A stretch of DNA of 64,000 nt. Source: Cylicocyclus nassatus. Lineage: Eukaryota > Nematoda > Chromadorea > Rhabditida > Strongylidae. The translations under genes were made by a program, and so were the position numbers. The DNA lies in the NCBI GenBank assembly GCA_958299035.1, contig CATQJL010000223.1:82043322-82107321 (forward strand), read 5' to 3'. Position 1 is the first letter of the stretch. Every line of letters starts with the position of its first letter. Below the pieces are notes generated by a model, which saw nothing but the letters and a program-made list of their open reading frames with translations, was not told the DNA's origin and ran no database searches. Shown here one piece after another: positions 34,291 through 48,300 of the stretch.

Positions 34291-37200
34291 ATGCGTGAAA
34301 GAACTCCGAATCATGCTTTACACTTCTATACAACTAAGGTATGGCTCTACTCCATCGCGCGGGTGTTACATAAATTGCAACGCAGGAGTGGAAATGTAAA
34401 AGCTTATCTTTGTGAAAGAGTTATTCTGGAGCCCATCTCTTGTGTTGCAATTCGCAGTAACAACATTTCTTTCACTACCAAAGGTCTGCGCCCCGATAAA
34501 TCGTCCAAACTAATCCACTACCGCTCATTAAATATGCCGGTCGCAAAAACGCCTAATCTACGCTCTACGCACGGCTTCACCGCCGCAGCAGACCTGGCGC
34601 GCGCGTCACAATAGACTAACTGAACCTGTTCGCAAGCTCCACATACAGTGCCTTGTACCCTCTCCGTACCTCATACTCTCCCCCACGATTTTCCGCCGAT
34701 GACCTTGTTCGGGTAGCGCGAATTCGCCGTATGACCATGGAGATCTGACTGCGCGGCTCCCGTCCGAATGTGCACACCTGTGGTGGCGGCATCCTATATG
34801 AGTACAAAAGCTGACGGCCTGCGACAAATTGAGAGCTTTCGAGCCGAATCAAGCAGCAGCACCGAACCGTTTTCGAGACACCGACACACGAAACGGTAAT
34901 TGGGGGACAATTAGATGAAAATCGAGCAAAATCTGGGAGATTGGAATGCGGCTTCGGAAGGAGGGGAGGCTCAGATTTTGGGCCCTCTCATGCGCTAAAA
35001 ATGTAGGCAATCATATATTTTCCATGAAAATCTACCGTGAATTTGCTGCAAGCTACATGACATGCCAGGTTGTAGAATTTTTCCTACTTGCTGAAAAGGT
35101 TCAAAAAAATCATTAAGCTATGTTTTGCGGACAGTGGGTTGTGGAAGCTGCTCATACGAGACCAAAGAAGCTAAGAATATTTTACTATCTGTTTATTTTT
35201 TATTTATCTTCAACGCCAAACGTGCGCTACAACATCACTTTAGAATTAACAGATTCGGAAAACGGAGGAGAAACGGTGTGAGAAGTTAAATCATTGTTCA
35301 AAGATAGCTTTCAAATGATTCACATAAGACATAAACCTCTGACACCTTGGAGAACTTCCAGTTTTCTTTAGAGTTTGGGGGGAATTTGCTTTTCTATCGC
35401 GTTTTTGGTATGTGTTTATAAGTTCCAATTTCTAATAATATTGCCAAAACATCCTCCAAAGCAAACAAAAATGCAGAGATATTCGTCCTTGTGAAGTAGC
35501 TGGATCAGTGATTAAAGTGCAGTTGCTTAGATAAGCAGTATGATTAGAAGGAAAGCAAATGTCGATTTGTCATCCGACTTTTGATGAAACACACACACGA
35601 ATCCACTCCGAAAGAGCGCATTATTGACGTTTGGCACGTGTTTATGCTGTCATTGCTGGGATGGAACATCACACACATAGAAATTTGTGTGTGTATGCAT
35701 GTGTGCAAAGGTAGCATCGAAATTGCCATATACAGCAGCCCTATGTCTCTCGATTCTTTCCAGTTAGAGGAAATTCTGCGTCTCTGATGCGTTGTTTTTC
35801 TCAATGAGGATCGTCTACAAATCAATTGTGAAAAGATGTTATGAGCGGGGAATAATTGACGTCTCGGAAAGTCTCTGGGGATTGCGCTGCAATGAATTAA
35901 GAAGTCATAAGTCTTATTCGAAATTGTGAGTAGTTTTGCCCTTCAAGCAAAAAGGTAATGAAAGTGCGCTCCCACTGTTCTTACACCTTCGCAATATGTA
36001 TATGAACTCCTTCAGAAGCTTATAGAACCTATTTACAACCCTAAGAGCCCTTACGACCCTAATCTGCGCATGATATTAGCACATTACGCATGTTTAATTA
36101 CCATAACCGTTGCGCAACACTCAAGACGTCGACCGTATGATACGTCGGCTGTCGGTAAGGAGCTGCGCGCTGATTGGTGGAGATGCGTCTTGGGGCCACA
36201 CCCCTTTCTTCACCCCGCCTCCCGACTACCGATGGAAGTAGCGCAGAGACATGTGCGGTAGCTCTAAGGCTGTTGGGCGTGCTTCCTCCGCTTGCTGGTG
36301 GTTTTAGCTAGTATGCAAGCTCCGCCCACATTTTGCAAATCCTATGGGTGCTGTTTGATTTGTTTGAGCCCTGAGGATTCACGTTTTTTTGTTGTAATTT
36401 TTTGATCCTTTTCTGACGTGTAGGTAAACACTGATTATAGACAAAATTCGCTTATTTATTCTATTTGATGGGCCTGAAACTATTTTTGCTATTTTCAAAC
36501 CCCATTTGGCCGCTTTTTTCTCCTCTGTACTATTGGATTTGAACCCTGATCTCAGTGTGAACGTGACTTCGATCAAATTGGAATGAATAGCTGAATTTTA
36601 CGAGCATTTGTTTGTTGTTTACCACCACACTATAGTACGGAAATTATGAACTGTGCATTGGTGCCCTTTACTCCCTCTCCCCCCCCCCCCCCTTCCCCCA
36701 ACTCTTGATCTTTGGCATAATTTTTAATATTGAGATATTCCTATATTGACAAGCCGTCTCTTGAGAACGTAAGTCAATTTTTTGACATAAGAAACCTAGC
36801 TTTTAGCCGAGTGTTAGGAGCTGTCCCAATTAGCCCTTGAAGATGACACTAACAAGGCGCTGGTGCGCAGAAGTAATCCGAGCAGACTCTAAGTCGAGAT
36901 ATATCTTAGCCATCTAGGCTTGCTTCATGATAGAGGAATTTGTAGAGGAGATTTTGCACTTCAGTATCTATTATTTTCATAATTTAGTAGAAAACCCCCC
37001 TTTTTCTGTCGAGAGTCAGAATGTTTTGAAACATATAACGAAATAACCTCATGAGATTTTTTCCCTTGATCCTGAGATATTGTTTTCATATGTACGGCAA
37101 GTACTTTTGAATTAAATGGACAATCGCATGTGTATTAGCGTATCAATTAGTCAATTCTTTTTCTATTCCTTGGAAAAAAGCCGAGAAAAAAAATCGTCTG

Positions 37201-38200
37201 CAAAACAAGTTTTTCATCCGTTTTTTCTCCTTTTTTTTCAGATAGTAGTTATAACACTTCAATTGCTAACACTTTACTAGTGTGCTTGAAAAATCATTAA
37301 TTTGGTGTCTCAGATTGTCTTATCAACAATCAGTGATAGTGCATCATATCATGCCAACAATAGTTTTGTAAAGCTCATTTTTCAGTCGATAATTGCTTTG
37401 AACTATTTAGCTAGCTTTTGTTTGCACTAGCGGGTAATTAGTACGTAAATTTGCGTCACATTTGATTTCTAGCCAAAGTTGCACTTTGCGTTGACGATTC
37501 TGTCACACAAATCCTCTCCTGAAAAAAAGAATGCTAGAAATGATTGGTATTGATACTTACCTGTTTGTTTATTGAATGAAGGAAAAGAAAGCTTACTATG
37601 TGTAATTGTTCATTAGTTGAAAGAATCAGAGCTGCTGTTTACAACAGTGCACTTCTCGAGCTTTCTCGAATCTCTGGAGTTGTATTCTTGGAAAAAGAAA
37701 AGGAATTCACTCCTTTTGACTATCTAGTGTAAGGTTTTGTCTGTAAGAAGTAAAGCAGCTGTTCACATATTAGTATGCTTTCTCATTGTTTTTCTATAGC
37801 TTGATAAAAAAGTAATTTATCAGTTTCTCAAAAATCAAAATTATATATTTGCGATGAAAAAAAAAAACGAACGCGGTTAGAGCAAGTCAAAATAACAAAT
37901 TCGAATCGAAAGTGTCGAACACGAGATCCCCGAAAATATTAATTTTCCCAAAATTTCGTTTCGTTTCTTCCCTTAAAAATTTTTTTGACATTTTCTGGCT
38001 CTTTGCGTTACTCTCAAAGAAGAGAGGACCTAAAATGCTGCGTGATGCTTTCGTTTTTCGATTATGAAGAGTGACTTTCTATCTGGGTTTTCATGCTTTC
38101 AGCAATGCTATTGGATTCAGATCAAGTCTGAAGGTGTATTACATTTCCCCCGGACAATTTTATCCTTGCCTTCCTCTGAAACAGCATCTTTTCCACGTCA
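34291..38200. other. No supported gene; C14 run and a GC-richer block
   Basis: A plus-strand ATG frame at 34291-34614 (107 codons) overlaps minus-strand frames in a GC-rich patch and has no family signal. C14 lies at 36679-36692. A GC-richer block at 36080-36330 could be regulatory. Confidence 0.4.
36679..36692 (+). repeat. Mono-C run (C14)
   Basis: Fourteen consecutive C on the plus strand within a pyrimidine tract. Confidence 0.95.
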
Positions 38201-40432
38201 CTCGAAATTCGGTGAATTTCGCCGAAAATTCTCGTCCTGGTGACTCCTCGGCCGCTGCCTCCACTCCTCCACCTCCCAGCCGTCGCCCAAGAAGCTCCGC
38301 CTCTTTCCGGCTACAGTAATCGTCGCCGAGGCCACTTACGGAGGTGACGGCTAATCTGAGTAGTCACACACACTCACATACACCGTGGAGTGAGGGGCGC
38401 GAGCGTGCGCTCCACCGCTCGCCCGTCCTGGTCCTATGCTGCACTTTTCGTGTCGAAAGTAATTTCTCGCTATAGAGCTCCTTGTCACAGCCATTGCTTT
38501 GTCCCGTGCTCGTCCTTACATTGTAGTCGAATTGAACTTAGATCACCTCAATTCCCGCGTCGTACGCGGTTTGATTGCACTCTTGATTCATATTGACTTC
38601 ATGCCCTCATTGATGCAGCTGTGAAGAGAATCAGGCAGCACCCTTTGAGACCCCCTAGGACTGCCCCGTGTTCTTCACCTATCAATAGCGATGGTGCTCC
38701 AGCGAATGGCGCTACGAACAAAAAAGCGATTAGAATTCGAAGAGATTACGTGAAGAAATTCTCCTCCCGGACGCGTTCGTTACATCTTCGGCGAATTAAT
38801 TTCGCCATAATGTCGCAAGCATCGTTAGCATACAAAGAATACAATTGTTGCCTTTCTGGGGTATTTTTTTGCGCCATAGCACAAATCAAGCACATTAGTC
38901 TTGGCTATGGAAGGAGATGATGGCTTCTTCCACTGTACTCATGATCGCTATTTTCTAACTATGAAAGCATGCCGTATTCATGCGTGAGATAAATTTCTCT
39001 TTATCCCTTAAGATTTCTTAAGTTTAGCATTTAGATCAGGTAGGAGTTTTCGTGTTCAAGTAGGTAATATCTCAGAGAACAAAAATTTTATCAGAATCTT
39101 TAAGATGAGATTACGAAGCGTAAGGTGCCGCGATGAAGTTTTTCAAAAAAAACGAGATCCCACCGATCTTCTTCAAAAACGAAATGGTTTTGAGGAATTT
39201 TTCTGAAGTAGGAGGCTTGCAGCTATGATGTTGAAGATGCTCGTAAAAAAATTGAAGTTTAAAAAAGTCCGAGAAAATGGCCAGAATTTCCTGTTAGACG
39301 TTTGTTGACTTTATCAAGACTTTCCACAACTGATATTATAATGCCAGCTTTTTATAAAAGGATGTAAAAAGTCACAGCGTATGTTTACAAACGTTGAAGA
39401 AAGATAAAATAACCTTTTTATGGGGAAAAGTTACCTCAGTAGAATTAGCATTAACTTGCTGCTGTAACTTTCCATATGGCCATTCTATTACCAATTCTGT
39501 TGACGACTAGATTTGGGCACATAATCAATGATGACCATTCTTTTTTTGAATTTCGAATTAATTTCGTAAATCAAGTGATCTTTTCTGCCCAAAGTTCCCC
39601 CTCCACAAAACGCTTCTTTTTTGATGTATGACGATGGTACCGTTATTGTCAATGTCTATCTGCGTAATCCTCTCAGGAGTGAATCATGCCGACTCGGCAG
39701 CACCGCGATCCTCCTCGCGTTCTTCCGCGGTCCATTCCACAGCCGTCGGAACAGAGCAGCACTTCGGTGGCTGTCTCTCGCTCTCCTTCGTCATCGATCT
39801 GCTGTCTCTCGGCTGATTCTCGCGATGCTGTTGTGTACGGTTTCGATGCGATCGCCGGGAGAAATTAACATACGAGTCGTGTGTGTTTCTACGCGCATGA
39901 TAAGATCTCTGGAGCTGGTCGCGATTTTGAGTCGAATTTGTGATGGATGGCGGGGAGAATGGGACGTAAATGAGATTTTTTGATATGCGGTTGGTTAGGG
40001 ATGAATAATGGAGAATGGAGAGCTTGGGGTCTGAAGATGTTAGATTCATTGAGCTTAGTTAGCGAGGAAAAAGGGAGTTCGAAAAATCCTTATTTTAAGA
40101 AGTGTGAACTTCACAAGGATAGTTTAATGTTAGCAAAATTTTGAGTATCAGTGCTTTTTTGGGTTATCCTTTGCTTTCAAAGATGGTTTTTTTGAGAGTC
40201 CGTACATAATTCTTTCGGATGCTAGGATGCTTTGGCTAGTTTTGTTGTAAAACGTTTTTTATAAGATGAGAAACTTGTAGGGAAACGTCTGAATAAACAA
40301 CCACAATTGTCCATAACTTTCCTCCCCCTCCTCCCCCACCCTTCCTCCACCTCTTCTAATCATCCTTGTTTCGCCGCGCGAAAAAAAATTCGTTCAAAGT
40401 CTGAGTACGAGCAACGCGCTTCCCCCTTCCCT

Positions 40433-40481
40433 CCCCCCCCCCCTCTTAATTCTCTCTCTCCATCTCTTCCCCCCCCCCCCC
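40433..40481 (+). repeat. Paired mono-C runs (C11 and C13)
   Basis: C11 at 40433-40443 and C13 at 40469-40481 are separated by a CT-rich spacer. Confidence 0.95.
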
Positions 40482-41160
40482 TCCTCCTCATCCTCATACC
40501 GTGATTTTTCACGAAGAAGAACATTGGTCAATTACCAATTTCTATATGTATTGTCCATAAGGTCTCAAAAATTGTTCAAAATAGGCCCCCATTAGCTTTT
40601 TTACAAAAGACCGCTGATCTTGGGCCATGTCTACAATTCCGTGGCTTGAAGTTCTCAGAATCGATTTGAGAACTACTAAATACGTGAAAATCTGAATAGT
40701 GCGTATCCCTTGAGGATCGTGCGTGTAAGCACTTTGTCAACGGGTTATCCAATCTCTATTCGCAAATACGCGAATCCATAGAAAGCCCTCGCGGCACACT
40801 TCGTCATTGTTCGCGTCTCAGCTTGAGCTACCGGTGCCAGTGTCGCGGCAGCTGACGACGTGCAATGTATGAGATTTGTGCCGAGGGATCTACTGTATTT
40901 CGGCGAGATATTGCGATTTGAGCGTGAGCATAATAGGGCTGGTGAGATGTGTATAGGTGGTGTATGTATCGCGTTGAAGTGTGTGTGGAGAGTGTTTGGC
41001 AGCGCTTGGCCTGACAGCGTGCTGCCTCCGTCGCCACGAAATCTAATAACGTGGTATATGACAATAACGGTGTGTCGACGACGATCGACGACGTGTAGTG
41101 CTGGGGGTGTTGGTGAAGGACAGAACACACACACGCAGGATTGAGAGTAGTTCATTGTAA

Positions 41161-41546
41161 CGCAGCCGAAGGCCCCCGTCGAGTTCGTCCGCTCTCACTT
41201 CTGCCAGAGTACCACCAACGCCTACAGCACCTACCCGCTCCGCGCATATATTCTCCACACCCGAATCCCTCGACTCGACTGAACGGCCACCTCGGGAGAG
41301 CATCAGCCTCCTCCTCCCGTCGTCGTCGTCTCGCATCGCCTCTTCCACAGCCCCGCCGTGGTCGTCACCTCATCTCGTCGTTGACGCACCGAAACGGCTT
41401 GAACGGTCGTTGTTTTCGCAGTTGACTGCTCTCGTTCCGTTCCCTCCCTACGAATCGCTCCTCTTCTCATTGATTGCCGTCGACTGTAATTGTCATAAGA
41501 CGGTATTTTTATTGGACAAGTCGCCGGTGCTTCTCAGTAGAACAAG
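41161..41546 (+). CDS. Possible upstream exon of pros-1
   Basis: The frame is open from 41161 to an AAG|GTATGT donor at 41547, about 128 codons. It ends in phase 2, and joining to the acceptor at 42340 reads straight into the pros-1 ATG at 42348. A TTGTAACGCAG acceptor near 41164 or a TTTTCGCAG acceptor at 41421 could start it. The peptide is Ser/Pro-rich at first and then contains RSLFSQLTALVPFPPYESL. It has no ATG, so it would need a further exon. The alternative is a 5' UTR exon or GC-rich regulatory DNA with accidental openness. Confidence 0.3.
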
Positions 41547-42347
41547 GTATGTGAACTTCGGTTTAGATTATCTTGTGGGAAGGTATACGTCAGGGAGCCC
41601 GTCTGCTCTCATCTCTGAAAGAATTACACTAGATTTTTTTGGTTCATTCCCCCTCCCCCCTCCACCCACTCCACCTTGCGTCCCTGAAAAAAAAGGGGTA
41701 GTCAACGATTCAGATACTTCTAAGGAATAAAAAAGTTTCACTCACAAGGCTATGAACACGCGACCATATTTGAAGTCAGCAAATATTTCTAGGTTACAAA
41801 AATAGACAAATAAGTACAAACACGTAGATTTTTACAAAAAGCCTTCGTTCGCAGCTACGGAAGTCACTATCAATATTGGCTATATAGAATGTTTTTGATT
41901 ACTTTGTTGGTTATAATTTCTTATTTTGAAGCAGAAGTGCAAGGCTCAAAAATTCTAGATTTTCAAACAGCCTCGGAGCCAGCTTTTCAGAATAAATGAG
42001 CCAGAAGATGTGGTAAACTCGGAATAATCCAAACCAATTCAAAGACAGCAATTTGTGCAAGTTCATAGTACATCTACTGATTTGAATACTTTACTCAAAT
42101 ATACCTTATGACGTCAAGTTTCAGTCAATAATATACGTAGAGAAATGCGGAAGCAGCGGCCTGAGTAAAATACATGAAGCGTTGACCTTTTGAGTTTGAA
42201 TAGGCGCTTTCAAATCCTTCTTTCCTTTTTCATTTATTCATCAGCAGATAATACCTCAGCTTTTCGAAGTCTACTCTTTCATATTCGTTCGTAACCCTGC
42301 TCGCTTTGAGACTAAAGGAGGGCATAGTTCTGAATTTCAGTGTACGT

Positions 42348-45300
42348 ATGTCCTCGGGGCCAACTCCACCCCAACTGAGCCAATCACCATTTGGTCACTT
42401 CTCGTACCTCTTCCAGCAACAGCATCATCCGCATTCACACCAAATACACCCGACTCCATTCGCTGTACAACGTCAAGGTGGTGGTTTTAAATTGAAACGG
42501 CAACGACAACGAGTTGACGCCGGTGAACCAAGAAATAGCTATCAGGTGAGAATGGTTTTTCTTTTTTTTAGAGTTGGTGTGTGTCTTACTGTAGCGCTGA
42601 GAGAAATTCTGCATGATTAGTTTTTCCTGCGGAGAGAAACCTGTTTTCTCTAAGTAGATGCAGTAATATCATGAACTTGCGAAATTTTCTTCAGCGCCAT
42701 CGCCCCTACTTGGCGCTAATCCTTCTGCGTCTCTTCTTTCTCTTTCATTATAATAATTCCTATAGGCTTAGGGGCGAAGTATACATCAGCTCGAAAGAAG
42801 AGAGGCGAGATAATAAAAGTAGTACAGATTACTTTTCATTTTGTAAATAGGCCATACTAATAATGACCACAAAAACTGTGCACTTTTGTATATAACTGTA
42901 TTTGAAGTTCAAAGATAATCGATGATTCGCCGCTATTGTATTCTCATCTTTCGTGACGATTTTTCCAGCAACAAGGCAAGGGATTTCGTGACGATATGGC
43001 TTCGGATGCGATGAGTGCATTGTTTCCTTGGATGAGTCAGACAACGGATCTGGACTTTATCAAAGACGAACAACCAACTGATCTTAGCTGTAAGGATAAT
43101 GATGTGAGTTTTATGGTTTGAAAAAAAATCGTAAAGTGGGGGAAAAGGATACTTTTTTCTGAAAAGTCGGTGTGATTTCGCAGAACTGACTATTGCCACA
43201 CCTATGTGAAGGTCCCAGCGATTTCATGCGGTGCGGAGGTCCCGAAGAGAATTCAATGTTGTAGCGTTGTAGAACAACTTCAGTCTTTGTTGCTATGTAC
43301 TTCTTTCAAAGCTGATGTAGAATATCATGATATCAATTTAGTTCACTTAGAGTATGCATAAGCAAATGTCCGCATACGGTAAGCTTCAGATCTCATGACC
43401 CGAGGCTGAACTTCAAAAATTCAAATAATATCTAGAGTCTTTCCTTTATCGAATTCTTGTATACTTTACTTACAGTAGATAAGCGGAGAATGAAAACTCG
43501 TCCTTCCATTCTTTACTAAGGTGATAGGGGATAACATGAAAGCTTCCTCTATGCAAGTGCAGCTGTTCTTGATTTTTGAAATCTCGAGACCTTTTGCGGA
43601 AAAAATATCGCTGGTTGCTGACGCAAGGCTTTGTGTGGGATTTCTATTGCTTTATCCATACAACCAGGAATTGGAGAATAGAAAAAATTTGAAATTTGTT
43701 TCCAGATATAGCTGTAAAGCTTTTTGATACATCTTAAGCGCCAAGGAGGCGGGAATCGGGGTCATCATCGTCTTTTGCTGAAATGCCATTTGTTGCTATG
43801 AAGACGATGTTCTCAAGTATCTCATAATGGGTGTCGTCGGGAACAATCGCCTTGCATCGTAAAATAGCGGGCATAATGTATAAGTTCCTCTCGCTTTCAC
43901 TACGTCCATATCTTATCGTCTCAACTAGTAGAAGGTCAAGTGAAAACTCGGCCAATCCACATTGGCAGCGAAACTCCGCCCACGTCTTATTGGGAACAGA
44001 AATGGAAGTTCAGTAATAATTCAGTGTTTCGGTTTCGTTTTGATGATAGAGCCGCTTACCTTGCAATTAGGTGTTTTCTTTTAATTGGGGGGGGGGGGGA
44101 GTCATGAATTTGCTATTTAATTATGACTGGATTTTTTTTTGCAAAAAGATGGGGTGTGATAAGGGCGGGGGAGGAGGGGGGGGGGGGAGATTGGTTTGAA
44201 GCCTTAGCTTGCTGTGATGTTGCATATGCACTTTTTCTTGGACTTATATGCTTTGAAAAAGAATTATATTTAGAAAAAATTTTGATGTAGTTCTACAACT
44301 TCCTGCTTGATTCTTTGAGCAAATGGAAGTATCTATCACTTACTCACTTTTCACAAAGAAACGAAGTACATAATTCACATAAAAAGCTTATGAATATGTG
44401 TTAGCAGTTTTGGATAACACTTTTGACCTTTTGATGTATTGCTTTATCACCAATCCATTCGCTCAAGTCTTAATTTATAGAAAATGGATATGCCCGATTC
44501 GTCTGAAGAAATAGATCAGCTTGATGTTGAAAGTGCAGAGGATCAGGTAATCAATATCTTCCTTTGTCAGCGATTCCGATAAAAGCATCCGAAGCTCTTC
44601 TATCTAGCATCCGCATGGTAAATCGAATCAAATTTTTTAAGGTTACTGAAATCGCAACAGACGATGCGCCCGTGTCTGATCATCAACGGTTGAGTAACGG
44701 AAGCGCCAACTCGACTGTGTCATCGTCCTCATCCAAGCGGAAATCCTTCCAACCTCAAAAGAACGTCGAGGAGGAAATACCTGAAGATGATGAGGATAAG
44801 TGCGAAGAAGCTGAAGACACACTAGGAGAAGAACAGGAAGCGGACGCTTCGGCGAAATTGGACGAAAAGCCAGAAAGTGATAGTGCAAGGCAGTTCGAGG
44901 GTCTGAGCGCCCTCCAATCTCAATTGAGTCAGCCGAACCTGAAGCTGAATGAGATGTTTGAAACTCAAAGAAAGTTGTATAGTAATCTTATCGAACAACA
45001 GAAGAAATTCTTCCCACAACCGGAAATTGTGAGTTTTGGTTGCTATTTCCAATTTTGGGTAGGTTTCATAATGCGCTTCTACTTTGTAGATTCCCGAAAA
45101 GCCGAGAGCACGCGATTTTTCGCAGCTTGCACAGACTTTGAAGACTGAAATTATTGATTCCTTGTCAGGATCAATCGATAAGGTGTGGATTTACAGTATA
45201 TATGAATCGACGGAAATTTGGCTGAAAAAATCAATTTTAGGTCCTCAAAGAATGGGCAGCAAACGAAATGGCTCGTATACAACAAGAAATGGCAGCGGCA

Positions 45301-48300
45301 GCTCGACCCGCAGCCGTGCCACCCATGTTCAACCCGCTGTTTCCAGCTCCGAACCCATTAGCTGCTCATTTTGGACTGAATCCACATTGTAATTGTAAGG
45401 AATATCTTATTTCGTTGACTAAGACTGTTATTAACTAAGTCATAGTTCTAGTGCCACCAGCTGGGATTTTTCCCACGCCTCTAAACGCGTTTAATTCCCT
45501 GGCAGCATTGAATCAGATGCGCCGCCCATTTGATGATGATGGTCCCAAAAAGAAAAGAAGCAAGGTACGGTAGCTACGGTAATGCATCCTTTGTAGGCTT
45601 AATTGTGGTACGTTTAGGTTACCGATAGTGTTCGGAAACTTAATGGTGGCACACCTATGGTTCGTGAAGGATCACCAAGTAGCACGAGAAGCAGCCCTGT
45701 GGTAAGTTTTGAAGACTATTGATTTTATCGATTTTCCAAACTAGTCTCTATTCTTTAGTTGTCACAAACTACGCCATTGTCTAACTACTTCCCACCTACA
45801 ATGGTTGGTCATCCGTTGTACGGCGGTGCAACCTTTGGAGAAAGAGAAGGAAGTCCCACCAATTCGGATGAAACTAGTGAATGTGGAGGTTATGATGGAG
45901 GCCAAAGGTGTGTTTAGATGAATTTGGGTAGACCGACCACCTGAATATTGATTTTTTTCAGCTCAACACTTACGCCTGTACACTTAAGAAAAGCCAAATT
46001 GATGTTCTTCTACACTCGTTACCCAAATTCTACGCTCCTCAAGTCGTACTTCCCAGATGTGCGATTCAATAAAAACAACACAGCACAATTGGTGAAATGG
46101 TTCAGCAATTTTAGGTGAGTCCTGAAACGATTTCCTGCTTATATTTTGTTGCTGCCTGAAGAAATAGCGATAGTATCGCGCACATTTTCTTGTCATTTCC
46201 GTTCACGCCTTATTTGCTGCCAGATAAACGGCTAGGGAGCATCCCGCTGAGCGCGCGATTGACATGACGATAACATACGAGTTTCTCAAAGATTTATGAA
46301 GGTGCCAGATGTAGTGACAGCTGAGCTTGAGGAGGGCTACTGAAGGATGTTTGGGGGTTCCTGAGGCGAAATTCCGGTGTTAGAAAACTTTCAGTATTGT
46401 GGAAAGTTCCTTCCCACAGTCAAATGCTTCACTTTCACTGCATAAGAAGAAAATCCAACTTGAAGTACGCGTTGTCGCGACACCGGACCTTGCGAGTCGT
46501 CGTCGGAAATGGGTCTTAGAGGGTATTTGTCACGCACTACAGTAATCCCATTGCAAAGACGTGCGAGGCGCAGCTCGCGACGCGCCGACTCGATACGATT
46601 AGAATTCGATATGAACGATCGAGCGGCGATGTGCATATGCTGAAAGCGCTTCCTTTAGAGGAATTGAGGGCTTTTTTCAGTGGAGAGATTGAGAAGGCTG
46701 TGAGAGAGGCAGAATTGGGAAGAATAGAATCGTTACGGTATGGCGCGGCAGTTGAGTAAACACGGCTGAGATTGGAGGAATGTTTGAGAAAGGGGAGAGG
46801 AGACGCAAGCTGTGAAATGGCTTGATATTCTCAACGACTTTTAGGGGTTGGGGACTTTGTAGGGAGGCGGGGAGGGGGGGGGGGGAGATTTGAGTTCTGT
46901 CTTGCGGAAGTTCTGTCTTTCCTTGTTATTCTCTTGGCGCACTTGGCAACATCTTGTCCTAAGACTTCCATTCAAGACTCACTTTCCTCAAGAAAATATC
47001 CTCCTGAGTCAATCGACTGAATAGACTTCCATCAAACCCTTTTACAGAGACACTGATCTATGACTGTTTTTGTTTATGTAAAGTACCATCTACCTTTTCT
47101 ATACTCTCTCAACCTTCCGCCGCAAAACGTGGCTGTGAAACGAGCGCCTTCGAGATTTGTAGGGTAATCGCCTCGAAACGATGAGTTGGGCATACGGTAG
47201 GAGGCTGATAAGCGGATCAACTAGCGGGGCTTAGAGTATTGTCTATACGCGGCACAGAAAACCGGCCAGTATTCGAGTACTAGTTTCAGAAGTTTTGAGA
47301 GGGAACGGAGGTGCATGATGTATCTGGGGAAAAGGGAAGAGGGGGAATGGGTGGGGGGGGGGGAGGGGAGGGGGTCGGTTGAAGCTAATAGGATTTTTTT
47401 AAAGGTTATGATAGGAGGCTGTGATTATTCACAGTGTTTTTATGTAGTTTTTGCCACTAGGCAAAAAAGGGCATAAACGCAGAGGCTTTCCCAGCTCTTG
47501 CTGTCTATCTCTTAACAAAACTATGTAAACAAACTTGAAGTGTTATGAATATGCTTTCTCGAATGACTGAAAGGTGATCCGCTTGCGCACGGCCGATTAT
47601 GGTCAAACCACAGGTGTATCAGCCCGCGGCGGCTGCGGCGACGTTCAGGCCATCTAATCAAACAATTCGTACTCAAGGACGCATCATATTGAGAGCTGCG
47701 CGCCGCGGATTCGATTACATACACATGCATGAACAGCATCAGTAGCCAGTCATAACCATATTTCCACACTAGCTAACAAAGAAGGTCAGAGTGATTTTGG
47801 AACGGAGTCGCGCGGCGACTACGTGTGCCCGAAATCATTCCGACCTAGGGCTGGGGAGGTGCTGCTGAAATTTTTTTGGACGAGAGATTCAAATTAATAT
47901 TTAGGGAGTTCTACTACATACAAATGGATAAATTTGCTCGACAAGCACTTGCTGAAGGAGTGACGTCACGCGATGACATCATTGTAACAGCAGACTCAGA
48001 AATATTCCGTACACTCAATCAGCATTATAATAGGAACAATCATGTACAGGTGCGGATTCTTATTACCCAAAAAATTTGACGGTTCCTTAAGATTACCATT
48101 TTAGCCCCCAGATAGTCTAGTCCATGTAGTACAAGAGTCATTGCGTGAATTTTTCGATGCGATCCGTCTTGGAAAAGATGCTGAACCATCTTGGAAAAAA
48201 CAGATTTACAAGGTAAGTACATGAAAACATAGCCTTTTTAGTATGTGCACAATCGGCGTGTGAACGACCGGCTGACATAAAGGGATATAAGCGTAAATAA

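Larger units (their letters stand above)
38200..41546. promoter_or_regulatory. GC-rich blocks upstream of pros-1
   Basis: Blocks at about 38200-38600, 39650-39950 and 40780-41480 are clearly GC-richer than the surrounding AT-rich DNA. They contain overlapping frames on several phases, a sign of base composition rather than coding. Lying 1-4 kb before the pros-1 coding start, they are candidate promoter or enhancer sequence. C11 and C13 runs at 40433-40443 and 40469-40481 sit between them. One segment, 41161-41546, could instead be a coding exon (see separate entry). A frame at 38602-38920 after a TTGATGCAG acceptor is another weak exon candidate. Confidence 0.35.
46400..47870. promoter_or_regulatory. 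GC-rich segments in pros-1 intron 10
   Basis: Within the 1.8-kb intron that splits the homeodomain, 46440-46640 and 47570-47850 are GC-rich in an otherwise AT-rich intron. They carry CpG-rich words (TCGCGACGCGCCGAC, CCGCGGCGGCTGCGGCG), AACCACAGGTG and ATCTAATCAAAC. The composition suggests intronic enhancers; no coding frame with splice support is present. Confidence 0.3.

Noticed and set aside
34291..34614. 107-codon plus-strand ATG frame
   Set aside because: GC-rich region with competing frames on the other strand and no family signal.
39621..40049. Overlapping frames in three phases plus the minus strand, one with a signal-peptide-like start
   Set aside because: Openness in every frame points to GC-rich composition; treated as a possible regulatory block.
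41043..41425. Additional plus and minus frames over the block before pros-1
   Set aside because: Only the frame at 41161-41546 is in phase with pros-1; the others are composition effects.
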